Below are positions 24,707 through 34,668 of a DNA stretch of 64,000 bases, piece after piece (positions within the stretch are counted from its first letter, which is position 1; each line of letters starts with the position of its first letter). The stretch lies in contig NZ_JAMXEX010000004.1 in assembly GCF_025370775.1 (NCBI RefSeq), positions 77,441 through 141,440 of the forward strand. The letters run 5' to 3'. Below the pieces are notes generated by a model. The model saw nothing but the letters and a program-made list of their open reading frames with translations. It had not been told where the DNA came from and made no database searches. The position numbers and the translations under genes were made by a program. The stretch comes from Ancylothrix sp. D3o. GTDB lineage: Bacteria; Cyanobacteriota; Cyanobacteriia; Cyanobacteriales; Oscillatoriaceae.

Positions 24707-25756
24707 TTATTTCGCAGCGGAGAAATCTTTAAAAGAGCGGTAATTTTCAACAGGATCATACAAATGACATTCATCAGTAATCTCTTTCATCAATTCCCAA
24801 GAAAAACGAGATTCGTTGATATATTCCCCCCAATTTTCTTTAATAATCTGGTGGGCTTTCCGTAAATTATAGAAAGGGATCGCCGTTGAAAGATGGTGAG
24901 GAATATGAACGTTAATATCATGGCAGAGAACCTCAACCCACCGAGGATAATCACAGTGGACAGTGCCGGCCAGTTGTGCTAAAGCTTCATTCCATTCTTG
25001 CGGTGCTTTAAAAGCAATATTCGGTGCCGTGTGGTGCACCAAAGTAAACGTACTCATCCAAAAATGGTAAACTAACCAAGGAACAAACCAAAATTTAACA
25101 AAGCCCCAAAAGCCGGTGGTTGCAATTAAAAGGGGGAAACCTATCGCTGCCCCAACAATCACAAACAAAGCTGAAAAGCGTACTTGTTCGCGCTGTTTGC
25201 CTTGAAATTTCGTCCAGTTAAAATGCAGCATGAACCAGTGGATAATCGAAGATAACCACCACAACCGGCCCCGCATGACTCGATAAACGATTTGCAAAGC
25301 CATAGGAGAAGCGGCAAAAACGTCTTGTTTCCAAGGTTGCCAAGCGTTATCCTCTTCAAGTTTATTCGTGTGTTTGTGGTGGTGGTTATGCAAAAGCCGC
25401 CAACCATGAAACGGATAAATTAAAGGCAAAAACATGAAATGACCAACCAAATCATTTACCCATTTGCGGTTAGCAAAAGAGCGGTGGCCACAATCATGTC
25501 CTAAAACAAAAAAGCCAGTTAATGCGGTGCCGGTGAAGATCCAAAGCACCGGCAAAAAGTACCAAGGTGCAACAGACAAACCTACATAGCCAAGGGCTAC
25601 CAAAAAAATATTAATGGCTACGGCATTCCAAGCTTTCCGCTGATTTTTTTTAAAGCACTCTCGCGGCAGAGTCTTCAAAATATGTTTTAATTTCAAGTCT
25701 GAGTCGGTGCGGGTTTGAGCGAGCGTCTCAGGTTTTAAAGTCGTGCCAGTCATCAA
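24707..25756 (-). CDS. desA: Acyl-lipid delta-12 (omega-6) desaturase
   Basis: This di-iron membrane enzyme introduces the second double bond into oleoyl lipids and helps keep membranes fluid in the cold. It has 349 residues (348 if the second Met is used). The three His boxes are [14 protein letters not shown] and HIPHH. Long segments such as [39 protein letters not shown] and [20 protein letters not shown] are as I recall cyanobacterial DesA. Four or more membrane helices surround the boxes. It is monocistronic. Confidence 0.93.
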   Translation of the reverse strand: MMTGTTLKPETLAQTRTDSDLKLKHILKTLPRECFKKNQRKAWNAVAINIFLVALGYVGLSVAPWYFLPVLWIFTGTALTGFFVLGHDCGHRSFANRKWVNDLVGHFMFLPLIYPFHGWRLLHNHHHKHTNKLEEDNAWQPWKQDVFAASPMALQIVYRVMRGRLWWLSSIIHWFMLHFNWTKFQGKQREQVRFSALFVIVGAAIGFPLLIATTGFWGFVKFWFVPWLVYHFWMSTFTLVHHTAPNIAFKAPQEWNEALAQLAGTVHCDYPRWVEVLCHDINVHIPHHLSTAIPFYNLRKAHQIIKENWGEYINESRFSWELMKEITDECHLYDPVENYRSFKDFSAAK

Positions 25757-26138
25757 CGGATTAACAGTCTCCTGGGTAATGGTACGAGTCCATCAGTTGT
25801 CTTGATTAAAACCCCTGCGAGGCCAGATTATTCGCAGCAGACAAGGCAACTGAGCTAATTTCTTTGCGTTTTAGCCCGTTTTGAACAAAGCAAGCCCAAA
25901 ATCGGCTGCCGGTTACAAAACTTCACCATTTATACCACACTCTGGCGATTGACGATGGAGGATTGGGGAAGAGGTAATTTTAGATGAAAATTCGGGAATG
26001 GGGATAGAGGAAAGAGGCATAAACAAATCCTAGCCTTAACACTGGTTGCTGAGTTTCTCGGCCTGCTCTGGTTTATCCAATTAAAAATGCTTCTCTTAGG
26101 CCAGAAAGTTTTAAATTTTAAATCTCAAATTTCAAATC
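25757..26138. other. Intergenic region, no gene seen
   Basis: The region holds the promoter side of desA and the 3' side of the GGDEF-EAL gene. Bases 26110-26138 are part of an A/T-rich heptamer array (AAATCTC/AAATTTC) that continues into the last codons of the GGDEF-EAL gene. Confidence 0.4.
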
Positions 26139-26160
26139 TTAAATCTCAAATCTCGAATTT
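26110..26160. repeat. Heptamer repeat array running into a coding 3' end
   Basis: Copies of AAATCTC, AAATTTC and AAATCTT follow each other and reach past the stop codon at 26139-26141 into the gene. The last residues of the GGDEF-EAL protein (LLNSRFEI) are therefore partly encoded by repeat DNA. Confidence 0.6.
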
Positions 26161-29100
26161 AAAAGCTCAAACCCGATAATTTCCAATGCCCCACCTGCCG
26201 TCAGTAAATCGGTAGCTTTTTGGCTAGGAACCGGCCTCGACAAAAAGAAACCCTGCACAGACTCGCACCCCATAGTTCGCAGTTGTTCAAGCTGATCGAG
26301 CGTTTCCACGCCTTCAGCAATCACATCCATTCCTAAACTGTGGGCCAAAGTCATAATCGTGCGGACAATTTCGCAATTTTCGCCGGTTGCAGAAAGCCTG
26401 TTGACAAAAGACCTGTCTATTTTGAGGGTATTAATCGGCAACTCATGTAAGCGAGCTAAACAAGAATATCCCGTGCCAAAATCATCAATAGAAAGCTTGA
26501 CACCTAAAGCCTTTAACTGATCTAACATCACCGCATTGGTAGTATTTGGCTCAACAATCGTGCTTTCTGTAATTTCCAACTTCAAAGCCTCACCACAGAG
26601 GCCGGTGGCACCCAAAATCCGCTCGATTCGTTCCACCATGCCCAACTGGCCTAACTCTTTGGCAGACAAATTCACACTCATTGTCAAAGGTTGAAGATGG
26701 GGAAACTGATTTTTCCAAATCCCCAACTGCCGGCAAGCTTGCTGCAACACCCAACGATCAATCAAGCTAATTAAGCCGGTTTCTTCTGCCAAAGGAATAA
26801 ACTCTACTGGCGAAATCATCCCCCGCTTTGGATGACACCAACGCACCAGCGCCTCAAACCCGGTAATAGTACCGGATGACAGCGAGACAATCGGCTGATA
26901 ATAAACCTCAAACTGTTCTGCCTCAATCGCTCGCCGCAGTTCTGTTTCTAGCAGCAAGCGTCTGAGAGCGCCCGTGTGCATAGTTTGGTCAAAAACCACA
27001 TAAGGCACTGTCGGCTGCTGCTTAGCCCAGTGAGTCGCCGTGTCTGCATCCCTGAGCAAGTCTTCAGCGTCATTGTAAGCAATTTTGGATTTAGGATTTT
27101 CCAGATTGTGGGCCGCCGGCTCGCTAGAGCTTGTCTGAAACCAACTCAAAGCAATTCCAATACTGGCATTAGAAAACACTTCATGGCCGTTTAAATCAAA
27201 CGGAAGTGAAAGTGACGAGCGAATTTTCTCAGCCACGCAGGTTGCATCTTTGAGTAAATCAGTGTTCGTTAGCAAAATCCCAAATTCATCTTCTCCCACC
27301 CGCGCTACAAAATCGTGCCGGCCTACAGCACTTTCTAAGCGACGTCCCACCGCCACCAGCAGCCGGTCGGCCACCAAATGACCCAAACTATACTTGACCA
27401 TTTCAAACCGGCTTAAATCTAAAAACAACACGGCAAATAAGCCCGCCTTACCGAGTTTTGCTTGTTGAAGCGCCTCGGTTACTCGCTCAACAAATAAAGC
27501 ACGATTTGGCAGGCCGGTAAGAGCATCATAAAAAGCAAAACGCCGCAAAATCTCCTCGTTTCGCAAACGTTGCGTCACATCCACACCAATACCCCAAGTA
27601 GCCCAACCAGGAATAGGAAACCGCTGCGATAAATTTGACCAAGCAACAGTTTTGATAGTGCCATCTTTAGATGTAAGCTGCCATTCCCAGTTGCGGTAAT
27701 CGTCAGGACGCTTTTGCCACTCTTCCAGCATTTTCCGGCGATAGCGCGATTCAGGATAGAGCATTTCTAACGCCTGCGGGTTGCCAACAATTTCTGAGGC
27801 TTCATATCCCGTCACTCGTTCGCATTCTTGATTCCAAACCTGGATATTTCCTTGTTCATCAAAAGCATTCATCATCACCGGCATACTTTCCAACACCGTC
27901 CGCAACCGCTGTTCACTTTGTTGGATTTGCTCTTGCATTTCTTCACGTTTGGTTACATCTTGTACCATTGCCAGAAACCCGATAATTGTGCCATCCTGTT
28001 GCTTGAGCGGCGTATTAAACCACTCACACATAATGGTACGTCCGTCTTTGGTGATATTTTCACTTAAGCTGTGAGCTTTCATATCTCCTTGAGAGAGCCG
28101 GTGCCAAATCTCATTAACTTCGGGTTGGGTTCTTGGGGGAATAATCTTTTCAAACGGATGTAATCCGATAATTTCTTCTTTTTTAAAGCCAAAAATTTCT
28201 TCTGCTGCTGGATTCCAATCCACAAAACAAAAGTTTTTATCCATAAGAATACATCCAATTGGCATCCTATCAATTTGCAGTTTTGCGAGTTCTTGCAATT
28301 GTTTTGTTTGCTCATAAAGTTGAGCATTAAGGATTGCCATCGCGCAACGTTCAGCGGTAATTTCTAATAAATGTAATTGTCTTTCTTCCCAGGGGTGATC
28401 CTGAAGCCAACCGACATAAAGCACCCCGACTAAATTGTGATTGCGCTGAAGAGGAACGCCCAAAATCGAGCGAATGCCTTTTTGTTTGATTAGTTCGCTG
28501 GTGATAAGAGCATCAGTCTGGGCGTTGGCTATATATAAAGGCTTCCTGGTGGCGGCAATAAGGCCGGCAAAGCCTTCTCCCATGATAGGGCAAAAGCCGG
28601 GATCGCTGATGATGTTATCGGAGCCGTTCTCAGATTCAAAAATACGGGCACTAACTGACAAAAAATCCTGGTGATCTTGGCTAAAATTTTCGTCACAAAG
28701 CCTATTTTCTCGGTGGCGTTTTGAAAGTTTTTCGCTAAAAATTGGCAACTCATTTTTATGAGATTTTAAAAGAATAACTCCTATATCTGCCTGCATCACT
28801 GCGACAATTCTCTTCAGCATAACGTCGAGCAATTCATCCAAGTCGAGGGTACTAATTGCATTAGCAGTAACGGCGGTTAAGGCTGCCAAGTCTTCTTTTT
28901 CTATTTTTAATTTGTCCAGTAATAAATCTCGCTCTTTTTCTAAAGCTTCTTGTTCTGCCCTTAAAGATAATTGCTCTGGAGGGTTGGTATTAAGTTGGCA
29001 CTGGCCGGCAAAAAAATTATTACTATTAATGCCCATAAATCCTCCCCTATCCTTTTTAACGAAAATGTTATTTACAATTTTTTCTCTAAGTGGTTTTTCT

Positions 29101-29354
29101 GTGCGTGTCGTCAGCCCTAAATAAGGTTGATATTCAAGCAAAAATCGCATTTTTCGACTAGCATACATCAGCGTCGCCACAAAGGGCAATATTAGTAAAA
29201 ATTTTAAGCGTTGCAGCCAATTAAAATCGCTTATAGGCTGAATAACCAAAGTATCTATAGGTTGAGAAAACCAAACCAAAACAGCAACAGCCGTAACAAA
29301 AACATTTATTAAAACTATTTTGAAAGTAATTTTTGTATAAATGCGAGATTCCAT
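26139..29354 (-). CDS. GAF-PAS-PAS-GGDEF-EAL cyclic-di-GMP protein, membrane-anchored
   Basis: The protein has 1071 residues, with GGAGG upstream of ATG 29354. Two N-terminal helices (about 10-32 and 46-66), a coiled segment, GAF (about 155-345), two PAS domains (about 355-480 and 485-605), GGDEF (about 610-790) and EAL (about 810-1055). The GGDEF site reads GEDEF (687-691), a one-residue deviation at the second Gly. The EAL site looks complete (EALVRW, NLSAKEL, EITES, IDDFGTGYS, LKIDRSF, AEGVET, QGFFLSRP), so phosphodiesterase activity is likely. It is a sensor adjusting c-di-GMP, which in cyanobacteria affects motility and adhesion. Confidence 0.92.
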   Translation of the reverse strand: MESRIYTKITFKIVLINVFVTAVAVLVWFSQPIDTLVIQPISDFNWLQRLKFLLILPFVATLMYASRKMRFLLEYQPYLGLTTRTEKPLREKIVNNIFVKKDRGGFMGINSNNFFAGQCQLNTNPPEQLSLRAEQEALEKERDLLLDKLKIEKEDLAALTAVTANAISTLDLDELLDVMLKRIVAVMQADIGVILLKSHKNELPIFSEKLSKRHRENRLCDENFSQDHQDFLSVSARIFESENGSDNIISDPGFCPIMGEGFAGLIAATRKPLYIANAQTDALITSELIKQKGIRSILGVPLQRNHNLVGVLYVGWLQDHPWEERQLHLLEITAERCAMAILNAQLYEQTKQLQELAKLQIDRMPIGCILMDKNFCFVDWNPAAEEIFGFKKEEIIGLHPFEKIIPPRTQPEVNEIWHRLSQGDMKAHSLSENITKDGRTIMCEWFNTPLKQQDGTIIGFLAMVQDVTKREEMQEQIQQSEQRLRTVLESMPVMMNAFDEQGNIQVWNQECERVTGYEASEIVGNPQALEMLYPESRYRRKMLEEWQKRPDDYRNWEWQLTSKDGTIKTVAWSNLSQRFPIPGWATWGIGVDVTQRLRNEEILRRFAFYDALTGLPNRALFVERVTEALQQAKLGKAGLFAVLFLDLSRFEMVKYSLGHLVADRLLVAVGRRLESAVGRHDFVARVGEDEFGILLTNTDLLKDATCVAEKIRSSLSLPFDLNGHEVFSNASIGIALSWFQTSSSEPAAHNLENPKSKIAYNDAEDLLRDADTATHWAKQQPTVPYVVFDQTMHTGALRRLLLETELRRAIEAEQFEVYYQPIVSLSSGTITGFEALVRWCHPKRGMISPVEFIPLAEETGLISLIDRWVLQQACRQLGIWKNQFPHLQPLTMSVNLSAKELGQLGMVERIERILGATGLCGEALKLEITESTIVEPNTTNAVMLDQLKALGVKLSIDDFGTGYSCLARLHELPINTLKIDRSFVNRLSATGENCEIVRTIMTLAHSLGMDVIAEGVETLDQLEQLRTMGCESVQGFFLSRPVPSQKATDLLTAGGALEIIGFELLNSRFEI

Positions 29355-29957
29355 TTTAATTCATCCCTCCTCAGCACGCTTACAAGAGAAGCCGATTTAT
29401 TGCCTGCGGCGTACCTGTGACGTGCGGCCACCCTTAAAAGCTCAACTTGGCGGGGGGTATGGCCGTTGAAAAGGTTTGCTTTCAAGCCGCTGATTTATTG
29501 GTGGGTCTGTCTTTAAGATACACCCTTGTCGGTTTAGCTTAGTTTAACAACTATTATGCTTTGATTGTTTTAAGGTTAACGATTACAGTCAATTTTCAAC
29601 CTGAAAGCAAGGTTTAAAACTCTACTGTGCCAAGCCTTAAACAGAGGTAAAAGTGCTTATGCTTAAAAAAAAAAGGATTTATTGAAGCCTTCGGCCTTCC
29701 ACAACCTTTATAAATAATAGCAGCGACTCTCAATAGTTGCAGGTAAACAAGCAAATTCAGCAGCACCCATCCACGTCTTGATCCGGACGCTCAAATTTTT
29801 GCTTTTTTTTTAAATTTATTTATTTTTCTGCCAACAAGGGCCGATAAAAGCAAAAGTTAATTGTTATTAGCTTAACTGATGGCGTTAACGGCGTAGGCAA
29901 CAAGCAAGAATAAGTGATTTTATTTGCTATTTGCTGCTTATGAAGGGGCTTAAGTAT
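29355..29957. other. 603-bp gap without a recognised gene
   Basis: This is the leader of the GGDEF-EAL gene on one side and the 3' flank of the next minus-strand gene on the other. I see no coding frame, tRNA or repeat that I can support. Bases 29666-29676 and 29800-29826 are homopolymer-rich A or T tracts. Confidence 0.35.
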
Positions 29958-32357
29958 TTACTCAAACCGGCGCCGGTCAGAAACCCAGCGTTTTAGAGTA
30001 TAACCGTTGGCAGTATCAACAACCAAAGCCACCGGCCCGCCATCTTCCAGGTCAGCAAAACCGGTCAAAGATTCCCCAGAATTAAAAGTAAAGGCGCTAT
30101 AAATTAAACGTCCATTGTCATCAAAAATTAATGTTTTGGGACGCGAGGAATCACCGCTGTTTTGTGGCAAAGAAGCCATAGATCCTGCCCAAGAAGCAGC
30201 CATATCATACTGTAAAGTTAACACGGCATCGGGTACCTGATTGCCATTCAAATCAACAAGCTGCACCTGCCAAGAACTGCTTTGTTGTAACATTTGATCT
30301 AAACTTGGTGCGCGGCCTGCCCCACGACCGGGCCCCTGTAGTTCTCGCCACAAACTTGTCAAAATTCCCCTCACTAAAACCGGTTGAGAGCCATTTAATT
30401 CATTCATATTCATCAAAGCCGGTTCTAACCAACGAAACTTATCTGCGGTAAAAGCAACAGGTCGCGGAAACTGAGTTTGTTCTGGCAGCGGCTCACCGGC
30501 AGCTAATAATTCCAAAACACCTTTGCGAAAAGAAACCGCTTTTACAGTAGCCAGACCGGTTTTTTGACTACCATCTGGCAACCAAACAGAAATTTGAAGA
30601 TTCGGATCAAGATTTAACCCCAAAACTTTCCACAAACGCCGGCCTGTTTCAATATTAGGTAATTGCAGATTTAAAAAAGGTGTCCGCAGCCATTGCTGTC
30701 CGTCGTGAAAACCGGCCAGACGCACTTGATACCAAACTTGTCCCTCAGTTTTTTCGAGGGCTTCTTTTTTTGTCGGCATCATCCAATCTTGTGCATTCAC
30801 TTTTGCCACCGGCACTGCCAAGCCCATCAGTTTCCCTGGATGATTAACCAAAAGTGACTCTGCCATTGCCACATCTAGCCTTTCCAAAACTTGACTAACT
30901 CGCGCCGCCGTCTCAAAGCTGGCGGAAGCGATTTTATTTTGCGATTGATACCATGCCATTGCTTTTGGTTTGCCTTCTTGAGCCGAGCGCAACACGGCCC
31001 CCCAAGCCAGTAGAACTTCACTGCTAGGATTCTTTCTCAATGATGCTTCCAAGCGTTTTGAAATTACGCCTTTATCTGATTTGAGGAGTAGGGAAATATT
31101 GTAAGTATTATCCAAATCGGCCTCAAAAATTTTCAAAGCTTCTTCCCACCGGCCATCAATGATCGCTGCCAGGGCTTTTTGGGCGGGATCAGACCAAGCG
31201 GCATCTGCTTGAGTTTTAGTGATTTTGGCGTGGAAGGCAACGACATCCAGTTGAGCTTGGGCGCTGTCTGGCCACGCTTGATTGTTTTGAATTTTTTGTT
31301 GTTTTAGGGATTCTAATAATTGCAGGGCCGGCGACCACAAGCCACTTTTTGCCAACATTAAAGCGTCGCGGTAGACCGCATCCTGTAATACCGGCTCTTT
31401 GAGGGAAATTTCGGTTAATTCTATAGGATTAGGAACGAAATTACGCGGTTGAATTTGATAAACTTCAAACTTTGGCTCTAAACCGATAGATTGATCGACA
31501 ACCAATTCTGGCCGGCCACTGGCTGTAACTTCTTGCCAATTGGGAACGCGACCGGCCGGTGAAACCCACTGTGTCATTAAGCCCAAATGAGCGCGGTCAG
31601 GATTATAGTGAAAAACTTGTCCATAGGCGAGGGTGGTGTCGCCTTGACGACGGTAGCCGCTGAGGTTTAACCAAATGCCGGTGGGGGGAGCTTCACCTTG
31701 TAAAGGTTCAATATTCGTTAAAGCTTGGGGGCGATTGCTTGCTCTGTTTTTTCCAGTATCAAGTCCAGACAAGACAAACGTTTCTGCCGGCCCTTCTAAC
31801 TGTGTTTGACTGACCAAGCGGAGGTATTTTTCAGAGTTTTTGCTGTCTCCGACTGGCTGATAAATTTTCAGTTCCGAAAGTTGCTGGCAAGGCGACATAC
31901 ACATTAAATGTTTGGGAGGCGCAGACTCGACAACCACCGGCAACAGTAAGTCTGGTTCCATCTTGGGATTTTTGGGGCTGGTGAGCCATTTGGGTGTCCC
32001 CGGAATTTGCCCAGCGTCGCGCATTTCGGCTTGGATGGCAGCTATTGTCTGGGGGGGGTTGCCTTGAGACTCGCCGGCTATGCCTTCGCGTTCGGGTAAA
32101 AATTGGTTTAACCCCATGACTGCATCGGGGTTCATAATCATTTGAATGCTCATCCAAGCACCGCCGGCTAGAAAGCTAAGGCCACCGGCAAAGGCTGCTA
32201 CTGCTACGACTCCGGGGGGAACTTGCCATCGGCGTACCGGCCTGGTGTTGATGGCTGGGACGATGGGGGCCGGCCGGCGAGGAGGTAATTTTGGTTTGTT
32301 TTGAGTTTGTAATTTCCGTTGCAGGTTCGTACCAAAGTCGCGTAGCTTGTTGTTCAT
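29958..32357 (-). CDS. Large single-span membrane protein of unknown function
   Basis: The protein has 799 residues. A Pro-rich basic N-terminus (PKLPPRRPAPIVPAINTRPV) is followed by one membrane helix (about residues 50-72). The large remainder is extracytoplasmic and probably rich in beta strands, with a central helical part (about 330-530) that looks TPR-like (LLESLKQQKIQNNQAWPDSA ... GRWEEALKIFEADL). A late DLNGNQVPDAVL segment resembles an FG-GAP or EF-hand-like calcium loop. I do not know the family. The stop of this gene's frame is isolated, and its start is 22 bp after the GT4 stop codon on the same strand, so the GT4 and this gene may be cotranscribed. Confidence 0.75.
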   Translation of the reverse strand: MNNKLRDFGTNLQRKLQTQNKPKLPPRRPAPIVPAINTRPVRRWQVPPGVVAVAAFAGGLSFLAGGAWMSIQMIMNPDAVMGLNQFLPEREGIAGESQGNPPQTIAAIQAEMRDAGQIPGTPKWLTSPKNPKMEPDLLLPVVVESAPPKHLMCMSPCQQLSELKIYQPVGDSKNSEKYLRLVSQTQLEGPAETFVLSGLDTGKNRASNRPQALTNIEPLQGEAPPTGIWLNLSGYRRQGDTTLAYGQVFHYNPDRAHLGLMTQWVSPAGRVPNWQEVTASGRPELVVDQSIGLEPKFEVYQIQPRNFVPNPIELTEISLKEPVLQDAVYRDALMLAKSGLWSPALQLLESLKQQKIQNNQAWPDSAQAQLDVVAFHAKITKTQADAAWSDPAQKALAAIIDGRWEEALKIFEADLDNTYNISLLLKSDKGVISKRLEASLRKNPSSEVLLAWGAVLRSAQEGKPKAMAWYQSQNKIASASFETAARVSQVLERLDVAMAESLLVNHPGKLMGLAVPVAKVNAQDWMMPTKKEALEKTEGQVWYQVRLAGFHDGQQWLRTPFLNLQLPNIETGRRLWKVLGLNLDPNLQISVWLPDGSQKTGLATVKAVSFRKGVLELLAAGEPLPEQTQFPRPVAFTADKFRWLEPALMNMNELNGSQPVLVRGILTSLWRELQGPGRGAGRAPSLDQMLQQSSSWQVQLVDLNGNQVPDAVLTLQYDMAASWAGSMASLPQNSGDSSRPKTLIFDDNGRLIYSAFTFNSGESLTGFADLEDGGPVALVVDTANGYTLKRWVSDRRRFE

Positions 32358-32379
32358 AGCAGGTCGGTAGTCGGCAGTC

Positions 32380-33576
32380 TTAATCCATTAAAACTTGTTC
32401 GTAGCATTTTCCAACACTTTCCCAAGTGTAGGCGTTTTCAATCAGGCTGCGAGCGTTTTGCGAGATTTGCTGTCTGAGTTGGGGGTTTTCAAACAAGCGC
32501 ACTATTGAATCAATATACTCGCTGGTGTTGTTGGCGGCGATGGCGGTGAGGCCGGTGGGTGTTTGCAGGCTGATGCCTTCTAAGCCTCGTTCGCTTGCTA
32601 CCACCGGCACTCCGGTTGCCATTGCTTCGAGGGTTTTATTTTTGATGCCAAAACCTACTCGCATCGGGATAACGCAAACGGTGGCTTGATGCAGGTATTC
32701 TGCCACAGATTCAACTTTTCCTGTTACGGTTATGGCTGGATTTTTGCTGAGTTCTTTAATGGCTGGTTTTGGGTTTGTTCCGACTAGGGTTAGGTGTGTT
32801 TGCGGGTAGTTTTGTTGCACTTTGGGTAATATTTCTAGGGCTAAATATCTGGCGGCGTCTATGTTGGCTAGGTTATCCATTGCGCCGGCAAATATGAGGT
32901 TATAACCGCCTGGATCTTGGGTTCTATTGGGAAATTTTTCGAGCATTACTCCGTTAGGAATTATGCTGATCGGTATGTTTGGGTTGAGGGGTTGAATAAA
33001 TTTTTTGTCTTGTTCTGTGGTGACGACGAGGTGGGAAAATTTGGCGGTGTGTCTTTTTTCGTATTGGCGCAATAGGGGTATTTGCAGCCAGTCTCTTAAT
33101 GGGTTTTCGGAAATGCCGGTTTCTATTTGTGCTTTTGCTGTTGCATATATTGAACTGTGGATATTTAATATTTTTCTATTTTTCCATTCTGGACGTATAT
33201 ATATTTCGTTGATGCTGTGTTCACAGGTAATAATTGCATCGGGGTTTTCTGCTATATGTTGATCAATCCAGTTTTGCATGGCTGGTGAGTAATAATGGCG
33301 GACGTTTGGGGGGGTGCCGGTTGTTAAAAATTGGCCGAAGCGTTGTAGTTTGCCGGTTATTGTTTTGGGATAGTTTTGGCTTGTTCGGGGAAATTTTTTG
33401 AGGTGGGTTACTTGTTTTTTTAAGGTTTCTATGTGTTGGTTGTCTGTTGTTTCGGTTTGGGTTACTAGGGTTATTTGATGGTGGCGATTAAGGTATTTTA
33501 GGAGGTTATAGGTTCTGGTTGTGGTTCCGCCGGTTGGGGGATAGGGAAAGTTTGTGGAGATTATTATAATTTTCAT
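32380..33576 (-). CDS. Glycosyltransferase family 4-like
   Basis: The protein has 398 residues. The N-terminal Rossmann half begins IIIISTNFPYPPTGGTTTRT, typical of GT4 enzymes that act on sugar nucleotides. The C-terminal half has the donor site GNKTLEAMATGVPVVASERG-like motif (here KNKTLEAMATGVPVVASERG) and SLIENAYTWESVGKCYEQVL. It probably works in polysaccharide or lipid glycosylation at the cytoplasmic face. It is divergent from the GT2 gene, with 100 bp between them, and lies directly upstream of the unknown membrane protein. Confidence 0.9.
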   Translation of the reverse strand: MKIIIISTNFPYPPTGGTTTRTYNLLKYLNRHHQITLVTQTETTDNQHIETLKKQVTHLKKFPRTSQNYPKTITGKLQRFGQFLTTGTPPNVRHYYSPAMQNWIDQHIAENPDAIITCEHSINEIYIRPEWKNRKILNIHSSIYATAKAQIETGISENPLRDWLQIPLLRQYEKRHTAKFSHLVVTTEQDKKFIQPLNPNIPISIIPNGVMLEKFPNRTQDPGGYNLIFAGAMDNLANIDAARYLALEILPKVQQNYPQTHLTLVGTNPKPAIKELSKNPAITVTGKVESVAEYLHQATVCVIPMRVGFGIKNKTLEAMATGVPVVASERGLEGISLQTPTGLTAIAANNTSEYIDSIVRLFENPQLRQQISQNARSLIENAYTWESVGKCYEQVLMD

Positions 33577-33587
33577 GGTTTTTTTTT

Positions 33588-33618
33588 AACCGCAGATGAA
33601 CGCAGATTAACGCGGATA
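33588..33618 (+). repeat. Dispersed intergenic repeat (copy 1)
   Basis: AACCGCAGATGAACGCAGAT followed by TAACGCGGATA. A near-identical element in the opposite orientation lies at 60551-60580. The motif is a tandem of ACGCAGAT/ACGCGGAT units and is of the kind scattered between genes in many bacteria. Confidence 0.7.
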
Positions 33619-33676
33619 GTTTTGGGCCTGGATGTTATAGTTTTTTATGATGGTGTGGCTGGTTTTTGGAGGGGTT

Positions 33677-34627
33677 ATGCCAAAGGTTAGTGTTTGTATT
33701 CCTACTTTTAATCGGGTAGGTTTATTGCGGTTGGCGATTGAGAGTGTTGTGGGGCAATCTTATCAGGATTGGGAGTTGATTGTTTGTGATGATGGTTCTA
33801 CGGATGGGACTGCGGATTTTATGGCTGGTTTGAGTAGTGATCGGCGTATTCATTATATCCGTCATTCGCACAATATTGGTAAAAGTAATAATATGCGGTC
33901 GGGTTTTGATTTGGCTAGGGGTGATTATTTTGTTAAGTTTGATGATGATGATCAATTGACTTCGGATTTTTTGGTTCGTACTTGTGAAATTTTAGATGGT
34001 TATGCTGATGTGGATTTTGTTGGCTGTGATCACTGGATTATTGATGTTAATAATTTACGTCAAGAAAACGAAACTGAGTTAAATTCTCGGAGGTGGGGAC
34101 GCTCTTTTTTAAAGGCTGGTATTGTTGATGATTTGTTGGATGTTGTTTTTGTGCAGCAAAGTTTCCAAGTAGGCGCTACTCTGTTTCGGAGAGAGGTTCT
34201 ACAAGCAATTAATTTTATGTTGCCTAATTTACAAAATTGCGAAGATAATGATTTATTTGTTAGGCTGGCTTTGGCGGGTAAAAAAGGCTATTTTTTGCCG
34301 GAAAGATTGATGGAATATCGTGTTCACGCCGAACAACAAGGCATTAATCGTGCTATTCCTTATTTGCAGGATAAATGCTGTTATCTACAGCGTTATTGTT
34401 TTGAGTCTTCTCGGTTGGAATTTATTAGAAAGTCTCGTTTAGCCGAAACTCAGCTTATTTTGGGGTTGCGGTTAATTGAAAGGGGAGAATCTCAAGAAGG
34501 AAGACGGTTAGTTTGGCAAGGAAAAACGTTTTCTACCCGGAAAGCTTTTTTAGGTTTGCTGCTTTCTTTTGTGCCGGTGGAATGGCGGATAAATTTTTTT
34601 GAATTGGCGAGAAAGTTGAAAAAATAA
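33677..34627 (+). CDS. Glycosyltransferase family 2
   Basis: The protein has 316 residues from ATG 33677, with GGAGG 6 nt upstream. An upstream ATG in frame lacks a ribosome site. The GT-A fold begins PKVSVCIPTFNRVGLLRLAI, with QDWELIVCDDGSTDGT for nucleotide binding, the DXD-like FDDDDQ, and a C-terminal acceptor region with the acid ENDLFVRLA-type motif (CEDNDLFVRLA). It is an inverting transferase of the polysaccharide type. It is divergent from the GT4, and the two may serve the same surface glycan. Confidence 0.9.
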   Translation: MPKVSVCIPTFNRVGLLRLAIESVVGQSYQDWELIVCDDGSTDGTADFMAGLSSDRRIHYIRHSHNIGKSNNMRSGFDLARGDYFVKFDDDDQLTSDFLVRTCEILDGYADVDFVGCDHWIIDVNNLRQENETELNSRRWGRSFLKAGIVDDLLDVVFVQQSFQVGATLFRREVLQAINFMLPNLQNCEDNDLFVRLALAGKKGYFLPERLMEYRVHAEQQGINRAIPYLQDKCCYLQRYCFESSRLEFIRKSRLAETQLILGLRLIERGESQEGRRLVWQGKTFSTRKAFLGLLLSFVPVEWRINFFELARKLKK

Positions 34628-34668
34628 GATTATTGTATTTATAAAGTTATTGGTTTTTATAAAAATTA

